A stretch of DNA of 39,799 nucleotides from Pseudomonadota bacterium (GTDB lineage Bacteria; Bdellovibrionota_C; UBA2361; SZUA-149): positions 1 to 39,799 of the forward strand of contig JAKPSH010000058.1 of the NCBI GenBank assembly GCA_029555385.1, in the 5' to 3' direction. Shown in pieces: positions 34,055 to 39,799 of the stretch. The stretch's first letter is position 1; every line of letters begins with the position of its first letter. The notes beneath the pieces are model-generated. The model did not search any database. It worked only from the letters and a program-made list of their open reading frames with translations, and was not told where the DNA came from. The position numbers and the translations under genes are program-made.

Positions 34055-34429
34055 CATTACTCCGTTAGGCCTGCGTCTTTGGCCGATTTCTTTTCTTCGC
34101 CGCGGGAAGGCAATGCACAAGGCAAGAGACTGATGAAGCAAGAAAACGAAGAAGTGGAGGGGAACAGGCAGCACCCGAGCTAATGTCAGGGTGAGACTGC
34201 TTTAGCCTTCACACGACAAGCCGATCGACTGATCGACTGTTTCTATCTCTTCTCTCAACGACAGCTTCTACGTGATATGGGTATACAGGCTAATTACAGC
34301 AATGTTTTACCTTATCGTGTTTTATTATCCTGTCCCCGCTCCACGCCGTAATCCTACCACACCCTGGATATGGATGGGGAATTTTTTAACGGATAATTTC
34401 CCGAGCTCGGAAGTAAATTTAGTGGATTG
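34055..34429. other. 375-bp region without a recognised gene
   Basis: No convincing gene is seen. GATCGACT is repeated directly at 34223-34230 and 34231-34238. A + strand frame from 34272 runs on through the yraN gene, but looks like antisense translation of it. No terminator for yraN stands out. Confidence 0.4.
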
Positions 34430-34825
34430 CTATACAACTCCACGCAGGTGCTTAAGACGCCGGAAACTCGAGTCCGCCCCAATAACGACCCCAATGACGT
34501 CGATGCGCAGCGGAGGCCATCGCTTGCTCCCAAACCTTTTTGCCGCAAAGACTTCGGCCAGCAATCTTAATCGTCTCTTTTTGGCCGGGGTAAGCGTAGC
34601 AAAAAGGTATTCGTCAGCCCGCGCACTGTCGCTGCGCGACTTGACCTCCACGCAAACAAGTTCATTGCCGTCTAGGACAACGAGGTCCAATTCACCAATG
34701 CGGCAGCGCCAGTTTGAACTTACGATAGTCATGCCAAGACGGCGCAGATATTGAGTCGCGTAATACTCGCCCAATGCACCGAGACCGCGCTTGTTTCTCT
34801 TGACTCGACGATTCCAGGCAAACAC
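34430..34825 (-). CDS. yraN: YraN/UPF0102 family nuclease-like protein
   Basis: A 131-aa protein of the UPF0102 family, related to Holliday-junction-resolvase/restriction-endonuclease folds. GLGALGEYYATQYLRRLGMTIVSSNWRCRIGELDLVVLDGNELVCVEVKSR contains the typical 'A--YL---G--I---N-R---GE-DL---D----VEVK' series with the Glu-Asp-Glu/Lys metal site. The GTG start at 34825 has GGAG 5 bases upstream and lies 2 bases past the rnhB stop; an upstream ATG would extend into rnhB. rnhB-yraN is a widespread pair, here clearly coupled. Biochemical role unproven. Confidence 0.87.
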   Translation of the reverse strand: MFAWNRRVKRNKRGLGALGEYYATQYLRRLGMTIVSSNWRCRIGELDLVVLDGNELVCVEVKSRSDSARADEYLFATLTPAKKRRLRLLAEVFAAKRFGSKRWPPLRIDVIGVVIGADSSFRRLKHLRGVV

Positions 34826-34827
34826 AA

Positions 34828-35493
34828 CTACTCCGGAACTAGGAACTCCTTGACTCCGGCGAACGTACGGCGATGAATAGCACAAGGACCAAGCTCACGG
34901 ACTTTTTGCCGGTGATAAACTGTCGGATATCCCTTGTGCAGGGCAAAACCATATCCGGGGAAGTAATCCTCTGACTTAAGCATCTCATGATCACGGGATA
35001 CTTTCGCCAGTATTGATGCACCGGATATTGCGCGAACCTTATCATCCCCTTTAATTATCGTTTCTTGTTCGAGCAATGTTGCCATTTTAACATTGCCATC
35101 TACAAGAAAACGGAGACTGCCACGCCATCCGTGATTATTAAGCGCCCGGTGCAGCTCCTCGGCCGCCCGGCCCATGGCAAAGCGGGTAGCTTCACGAATG
35201 TTGAGTTGATCTATCTTCTCCGGACCCACAAACACTATTGAATAAGCCAAGGAAGACTCCACAATTTCGGCAAAAACTCGCTCACGGGCCATCGAGTTGA
35301 GCTTTTTTGAATCAATTATCCGCTTATTGCTGCATCCTTTTGGTAGGATAAGTGCGGCTGCTACAACAGGACCGGCCAGCGGCCCGCGCCCGGCTTCGTC
35401 GACGCCAGCAACCAGAGAGCTATCTGCAGATTCAAGCAGTGCCGGTGAGACAAACGTGTCACTCCACTCTCCCAGAAGCTTTCCGAAATTCAT
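34828..35493 (-). CDS. rnhB: Ribonuclease HII
   Basis: A 221-aa cytoplasmic enzyme that cuts RNA in RNA-DNA hybrids and removes misincorporated ribonucleotides. AGVDEAGRGPLAGPVVAAA holds the first catalytic Asp-Glu and the GRG motif; the third Asp lies in FLVDGN, and the last in SILAKVSRDHEM. YPGYGFALHKGYPT and LGPCAIHRRTF complete the family. GGGAGGT lies 10 bases before the ATG. Divergent from gatC across 217 bp. Confidence 0.96.
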   Translation of the reverse strand: MNFGKLLGEWSDTFVSPALLESADSSLVAGVDEAGRGPLAGPVVAAALILPKGCSNKRIIDSKKLNSMARERVFAEIVESSLAYSIVFVGPEKIDQLNIREATRFAMGRAAEELHRALNNHGWRGSLRFLVDGNVKMATLLEQETIIKGDDKVRAISGASILAKVSRDHEMLKSEDYFPGYGFALHKGYPTVYHRQKVRELGPCAIHRRTFAGVKEFLVPE

Positions 35494-35710
35494 GAGCTGA
35501 TAGACCTCCCAAATATTTCTATTCCATCACATATCAGCATGATAAAGACAAAACAAAGTGACGATGGTGCTCCCTCGCGTTGATAATTGCCGGCCTAAAA
35601 TGGGTCTGTTGCGTTTTCTGCTATATCTAGCGTAAAAGGAACGGGAACCAAGCGCTGAGAAAACCAGTGCTAATACGTTTATTAACGAACAATAACTAAA
35701 GAATTCTTCC

Positions 35711-35995
35711 GTGGCCTTGACTGAAGACGATGTCCGGCACGTAGCCAAGCTTTCTGCGCTCGAGTGCTCAGATGAAGAAATACCAGCGCTTCGTGCGACC
35801 CTGGCGGAGATTCTCGATTATGTGCACCGGTTAGCCAGTGTTAACACAGAAGGAATTGAACCTACTTCACATGTCCACGGTGTAGTGAATGCTTTTCGCG
35901 ACGATATTATCAAGGACTCGCTTCCGCTTGAAGAAGTTGCCGGCAATGCCCCTGATTTTGCCGCCGGCTCTTTCCGGGTTCCAAGGATAATCTGA
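35711..35995 (+). CDS. gatC: Aspartyl/glutamyl-tRNA amidotransferase subunit C
   Basis: A 94-aa subunit that links GatA to GatB in the complex converting Glu-tRNA(Gln) and Asp-tRNA(Asn) to the amidated forms. LTEDDVRHVAKLSALECSDEEI, EILDYVHRLASVNTEGIEPTSHV, LREDI-like FRDDI and FRVPRII at the C-terminus are all as expected. The start is GTG; the upstream ribosome site is weak. First of the three gat genes. Confidence 0.94.
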   Translation: MALTEDDVRHVAKLSALECSDEEIPALRATLAEILDYVHRLASVNTEGIEPTSHVHGVVNAFRDDIIKDSLPLEEVAGNAPDFAAGSFRVPRII

Positions 35996-36063
35996 AACTT
36001 GGTCGCCAGAAGCTCTTACCGCCCCTAGAAAAATCGGGAAGTCTTTAGAGCAGCATAAGCAGA

Positions 36064-37548
36064 ATGGAACGGCTTATAAGTTTGTCAGTTTCGGAAATGC
36101 GCAACGGACTGTTGCAGAAGGATTTTTCTGCGGTCGAGTTGACCCAGGCGCATCTGCAAAGAATTAGAAAAACAAACGAAGAATTCAACAGTTTTATTTC
36201 CATTTGCGAGGATGCGGCCTTAGCGCAAGCAGCGGCCGCCGAAACCGTGCTTGCGGCGGAGCAAGGGGCATCTCCCGCACTTACCGGCATCCCGGTTGCT
36301 ATCAAAGATTTGCTTTTGACCAAAGGGATCGAAACAACCTGCGCCTCGAAAATACTGACCGGCTTTATTCCGCCCTATGACTGCACCGCCGTGGCAAAAC
36401 TGAAGGAAGCGGGAGCAGTGATCATCGGAAAGACAAATCTCGATGAGTTTGCCATGGGCTCATCCAATGAGTATTCAGCTTATGGGCCGGTAAGAAATCC
36501 TTGGAATAAGAGCTGCGTTCCAGGGGGATCAAGCGGCGGCTCCGCCGTGGCGGTTTGTTTGGGCCAGTCGCCGTTGTCGCTCGGCACAGACACCGGCGGC
36601 TCTATCCGTCAGCCCGCTTCGCTGACAGGTGTCTGCGGCATGAAGCCGACTTATGGCAGGGTCAGCCGCTATGGTGCTGTGGCCTATGCCTCCTCTCTCG
36701 ATCAGATCGGCGGATTTGCGAGGAGTATCGAGGACCTCGCTTTGCTTATCCGCACAATTTCCGGCAAAGACCCTAACGATTCAACCTCGATGGAGGTGGA
36801 TGTTCCCGATTATCTCGCGGAAGTTCGGACCGCATCCAAAACGCAACTGCAGGGGCTGCGTATCGGGGTTCCTAAAGAATATTTTATTCCGGGGATGCAG
36901 GAGGAAGTCGAAAAATCCTGCTTAGCGAGTTTGGATGTCTTTCGCCATTTAGGCGCAGAGATTGTAGAGATTTCGCTGCCCCACACCGAGTACGCTTTGG
37001 CCGCTTATTATATTATCACTCCGGCGGAAGCTTCATCCAATCTTGCCCGCTACGACGGCGTGCGCTACGGGTTTCGTTCGCAGGACCACGACTCTCTTGC
37101 GGAAATGTTTGAGCGCACCAGAGCGCAAGGATTTGGCGCCGAAGTTAAACGCCGGATTATGATCGGCTCGTACGTGCTCTCTGCCGGCTATTACGATGCA
37201 TATTATCTAAAGGCCCAACAGGTTCGCACACTGATCATCAACGATTTCAAACAGGCATTTGCCAACCATTGTGATGTGATTTTAACCCCGGTTTCCCCGA
37301 CCACTGCTTTTAAAATTGGCGAAAAGGCGGATTCGCCGCTGACTATGTACTTGGCAGATATTTTCACAGTCCCGATCAATCTGGCCGGACTGCCGGGATT
37401 GTCTCTTCCGTGCGGCCTGGACTCAGCGGGGCTGCCGGTTGGGATCCAGTTGGTTGGTCCGCCGTTTGCGGAACCACGTCTATTTATTGCCGCTGCGGCA
37501 TTTGCACGGGAAGTCGCCTTCGATTCCCGCAAAATGGCCTTGAGCTGA
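36064..37548 (+). CDS. gatA: Aspartyl/glutamyl-tRNA amidotransferase subunit A
   Basis: A 494-aa glutaminase subunit of the amidase signature family. The catalytic Ser-Ser-Lys triad is in view: Lys in VAIKDLLL, the cis-Ser in GGSSGGSAVAV, and the nucleophile Ser in GTDTGGSIRQPAS. NEFNSFI at the N-terminus and TPVSPTTAFKIGEK with LADIFTVPINLAGLPGLSLPCG near the C-terminus are standard. The gene follows gatC after 68 bases. Full length. Confidence 0.97.
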   Translation: MERLISLSVSEMRNGLLQKDFSAVELTQAHLQRIRKTNEEFNSFISICEDAALAQAAAAETVLAAEQGASPALTGIPVAIKDLLLTKGIETTCASKILTGFIPPYDCTAVAKLKEAGAVIIGKTNLDEFAMGSSNEYSAYGPVRNPWNKSCVPGGSSGGSAVAVCLGQSPLSLGTDTGGSIRQPASLTGVCGMKPTYGRVSRYGAVAYASSLDQIGGFARSIEDLALLIRTISGKDPNDSTSMEVDVPDYLAEVRTASKTQLQGLRIGVPKEYFIPGMQEEVEKSCLASLDVFRHLGAEIVEISLPHTEYALAAYYIITPAEASSNLARYDGVRYGFRSQDHDSLAEMFERTRAQGFGAEVKRRIMIGSYVLSAGYYDAYYLKAQQVRTLIINDFKQAFANHCDVILTPVSPTTAFKIGEKADSPLTMYLADIFTVPINLAGLPGLSLPCGLDSAGLPVGIQLVGPPFAEPRLFIAAAAFAREVAFDSRKMALS

Positions 37549-37563
37549 ATTGGTGATCAGAGG

Positions 37564-39027
37564 ATGGAAAAATACGAAGCCGTCATTGGTCTGGAAGTCC
37601 ATGCGCAGTTGTTGACTGACAGCAAGATTTTTGCAACGTCCTCAACCGCTGCCGGGAAAGAGCCAAATACTCTGACCGACCCCGTAACGTTAGGCTTGCC
37701 CGGGTGCTTGCCCGTGCTGAACAAACGCGCCGTAGATTTTGCCATCAAACTCGGGCTGGCTACGAATTGTGAAATTCAGCGTGTCAGCGTTTTTGCCCGC
37801 AAACACTATTTTTATCCGGACCTGCCAAAAGGCTATCAGATTTCACAGTACGATAAACCGCTGTGCACGCGCGGCGGAATTGACATTCGCGTGGGCGGGC
37901 AAAAGAAGCATATCGGCATCACCCGCATCCATCTGGAAGAAGATGCCGGAAAAAACATTCACAGCGATGCCGCCGCCGTATCATTGGTTGATCTCAATCG
38001 CGCAGGAGTACCGCTTGTCGAAATCGTGTCGGAGCCGGATATGCGGACCGCACAAGAGGCCGGGGCATATATGCGCCAGTTGCGCCAGATTCTGCGCTAT
38101 CTTGGAATTTGTGACGGGAATATGGAAGAGGGCAGTTTACGCTGCGATGCCAATGTATCGGTGCGTCCCGCAGGGGAAGCGAAATTGGGCACAAAGGTCG
38201 AAATTAAAAATCTTAATTCCTTTCGTTTCGTCGAAAAAGCGCTGGACTATGAAATTTCCCGGCAAACTGCGCTGCTTGACCAAGCTAAAGAGATCGTCCA
38301 AGAGACGCGTTTATGGGACGACCAAAAGGGAGCCACTCGCTCCATGCGCTCCAAAGAATATGCTGAGGACTATCGATACTTTCCGGATCCGGATCTGCTG
38401 CCGCTGGTCGTCGGTCACGACTGGGTCGAAAAGACTCGGGAAGGTCTGCCGGAGCTGCCGCATCAGGTGTTTTTGCGATTTAAACAGATGTACGGCTTGG
38501 ATGATTACTACGCCGAGCTGCTCACTGAAGAAAAAATAACAGCGCATTATTATGATCAAGCTGTGGCGATACATCACAGTCCGGCGTCAATAGCAAACTG
38601 GATCACGACAGAACTTTTCGGCAGACTTAACAAGGAAGGTCTGGATATGTCGCGCTGTCCGGTGAGCCCGGAGAATTTGGCCGCTCTGGTTACGTTGATT
38701 GATGAGGATGTAATCTCCGGTAAGATCGCCAAGACCGTGTTTGACGAAATGTTCCAAACCGGAGCATCCCCCAAAGCTATTGTCGAAGCCCGCAAGCTTA
38801 AGCAGATTTCAGATCCCGCTGTAATTATTGAGCTTATTGACGAGATTATTAAGAACAACCCGAAGCAGGTTGAAGAGTACCGGCAGGGTAAAACAAAAAT
38901 GTTGGGATTCTTTGTCGGTCAGGTCATGAAAGAAACTGAGGGCAAAGCTAATCCGGCGCTGGTTAATTCTTTGCTTGAAGAAAGACTTAAGGGGCCTGTC
39001 GCAAAATACAGCCCCTGCTGCGAATGA
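37564..39027 (+). CDS. gatB: Aspartyl/glutamyl-tRNA amidotransferase subunit B
   Basis: A 487-aa subunit that binds the mischarged tRNA and performs the kinase and amidation steps. YEAVIGLEVHAQL, the GLPGCLPVLN segment, the KHYFYPDLPKGYQISQYDKPLC hallmark, HLEEDAGKNIH, NRAGVPLVEIVSEPDMR and GSLRCDANVSVRP mark the cradle domain. The helical and YqeY-like tail ends in FFVGQVMKETEGKANPALVNSLLEE. Begins 15 bases after gatA. Its end is convergent with the DUF4911-like gene. Confidence 0.97.
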   Translation: MEKYEAVIGLEVHAQLLTDSKIFATSSTAAGKEPNTLTDPVTLGLPGCLPVLNKRAVDFAIKLGLATNCEIQRVSVFARKHYFYPDLPKGYQISQYDKPLCTRGGIDIRVGGQKKHIGITRIHLEEDAGKNIHSDAAAVSLVDLNRAGVPLVEIVSEPDMRTAQEAGAYMRQLRQILRYLGICDGNMEEGSLRCDANVSVRPAGEAKLGTKVEIKNLNSFRFVEKALDYEISRQTALLDQAKEIVQETRLWDDQKGATRSMRSKEYAEDYRYFPDPDLLPLVVGHDWVEKTREGLPELPHQVFLRFKQMYGLDDYYAELLTEEKITAHYYDQAVAIHHSPASIANWITTELFGRLNKEGLDMSRCPVSPENLAALVTLIDEDVISGKIAKTVFDEMFQTGASPKAIVEARKLKQISDPAVIIELIDEIIKNNPKQVEEYRQGKTKMLGFFVGQVMKETEGKANPALVNSLLEERLKGPVAKYSPCCE

Positions 39028-39055
39028 TGGTTTTCGCTGCCGGAGCTGCAAGCTC

Positions 39056-39325
39056 TTACGCTAGGAGCCAGTCTTCTTTGATATTTGCCGGTCCCGGAAT
39101 CACCCTTAAACCTAGATCCTTGGTGAGGTTTTCTAGGATTTTGTTGATCTCATTGACAGTATCTTCAATAGCAAGGATAACAACCTCTCCAGTATCGGGA
39201 TTTAGTGTGCGAACTATCCCGAGACCGTCGTAGCTTTCAATTATAAACTTAATTGCCACGATATTTTCAGGTGGTAATTTGATAAAAACAGGCACTAAGC
39301 GCCCGTGTTCTGTTAAATCATTCAT
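39056..39325 (-). CDS. DUF4911-like small protein
   Basis: An 89-aa protein whose wording (VFIKLPPENIVAIKFIIESYDGLGIVRTLNPDTGEVVILAI, then a C-terminal helix NEINKILENLTKDLGLRV) matches my memory of DUF4911, a small domain found mostly in former Deltaproteobacteria and relatives. Function is unknown; the sequence pattern (strand-helix-strand with 'PP-I--IKFI-E-Y-G') looks like a small ferredoxin-like alpha/beta fold. It has no clear ribosome site. It is divergent from the PpiD-like gene with only 33 bases between start codons. Confidence 0.65.
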   Translation of the reverse strand: MNDLTEHGRLVPVFIKLPPENIVAIKFIIESYDGLGIVRTLNPDTGEVVILAIEDTVNEINKILENLTKDLGLRVIPGPANIKEDWLLA

Positions 39326-39358
39326 ACTATCAATGTAGATCGCGATTGTTGGTTTGTC

Positions 39359-39799
39359 ATGCTCGATACTATCCGCAAATTCAGAAAATCGCTGCTTGGT
39401 CTGCTGATCATCGGCTTTGTCGTACTGGCCATGCTGCCGTTTGGGTCAGGGCTTTCCGGCGGCGAAAAAACTCAGGATGATGTCGCCATTCGTATCGACA
39501 AGACAGAGATCAGTCAGTACCAGTACCGCAAACGCCTCGACCAGCTTAAAGGTCTGTTCCGCCAACAGCTCGGCGAAAATTTTCAAAGATTCGCCGGCAT
39601 GCTTAATCTTGAACAACAGACCATTGATGATTTGATCAATACGGCTTTGCTAAAAAAACTTGCCGGACAGCTTGGACTTACCGCAAGCACTTCGCAAATT
39701 GAAAGCCAGATTGCATCCTCTCCTTACTTTGCGGGCACGGTAACGCGGGAATCATACGAAAATTTTCTTCGTGCCCAAGGCCTAACCGGTCCGCAGCTT
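39359..39799 (+). CDS. PpiD/SurA-type periplasmic folding factor (partial, 5' end)
   Basis: An open frame starts at ATG 39359 and continues in frame to the edge of the window (147 codons). One N-terminal membrane helix (SLLGLLIIGFVVLAMLPFG) anchors a periplasmic domain. The following IRIDKTEISQYQYRKRLDQLKGLFRQQLGE, and LNLEQQTIDDLINTALLKKLAGQLGLTAS, match the SurA N-terminal chaperone domain of PpiD-type peptidyl-prolyl isomerases. The catalytic parvulin domain would lie past the window. The ribosome site is poor and the spacing to the divergent DUF4911-like gene is very short. Confidence 0.8.
   Translation, partial: MLDTIRKFRKSLLGLLIIGFVVLAMLPFGSGLSGGEKTQDDVAIRIDKTEISQYQYRKRLDQLKGLFRQQLGENFQRFAGMLNLEQQTIDDLINTALLKKLAGQLGLTASTSQIESQIASSPYFAGTVTRESYENFLRAQGLTGPQL

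Noticed and set aside
34272..34754. 160-codon + strand frame
   Set aside because: Most of it is antisense to yraN, and the composition (Arg/Ser/Thr-rich) is typical of shadow translation.
1..39799. tRNA, rRNA or CRISPR array
   Set aside because: No T-loop-like motif in a gene-free region with matching arms, no rRNA-like sequence, and no regularly spaced direct repeats were seen by eye.

Overview
The window comes from a Gram-negative, double-membrane bacterium. It has many lipoboxes, an outer-membrane polysaccharide exporter, an RND/TolC pump and an Mla-type lipid transport system. A DUF4911-like protein, GatCAB and a STAS-fused MlaE would fit one of the former 'Deltaproteobacteria' lineages, but I could not search databases, so the taxonomy is a guess.

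Layout. (1) 1-456 is non-coding and rich in inverted repeats, including a MITE-like element with perfect 14-bp inverted repeats. (2) 457-14123 is mostly an exopolysaccharide locus with a divergent centre at about 9196-9417. Leftward it encodes a Wzz-like chain-length/co-polymerase protein, a CpsD-like tyrosine autokinase, a TPR lipoprotein, phosphomannose isomerase, a secreted LamG-like protein and a membrane SGNH protein with a C-terminal ILEI/PANDER-like domain. A separate lipoprotein follows. Rightward it encodes a large TPR lipoprotein (PrsT-like), a Wza-like exporter and a fused prephenate dehydratase-ACT-prephenate dehydrogenase. (3) 14207-20767 is a TetR-regulated AcrA-AcrB-OprM type efflux operon with a good sigma70-type promoter. 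(4) 20816-23706 holds a sodium:solute symporter and a convergent, nitroreductase-like protein with a His-rich tail. (5) 23878-27915 is a leftward three-gene operon of exported proteins: a degenerate M48 peptidase fused to a SPOR domain, a protein with three 8-cysteine repeats, and a tandem double periplasmic binding protein. This is the best candidate here for an undescribed system. (6) 28046-29167 is a UDP-GlcNAc 2-epimerase. (7) 29168-32624 is a leftward mla-type operon (STAS-MlaE, MlaF, MlaD, PqiC-like lipoprotein). (8) 32786-34054 has a DUF4124-like exported protein and two very small membrane proteins (41 and 46 aa). (9) 34430-39799 is housekeeping: RNase HII-YraN leftward, gatC-gatA-gatB rightward, a DUF4911-like protein, and the start of a PpiD/SurA-type chaperone that runs off the end.

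How the parts fit. The EPS genes supply a sugar precursor (ManA), chain-length control (Wzz/CpsD), export (Wza) and probable polymer modification (SGNH, LamG). WecB could supply ManNAc but lies about 14 kb away. Several operons show tight coupling (ATGA overlaps at 3866-3869 and 29797-29800; a GTG start just after the upstream stop at 34825). All functional calls rest on reading motifs by eye.
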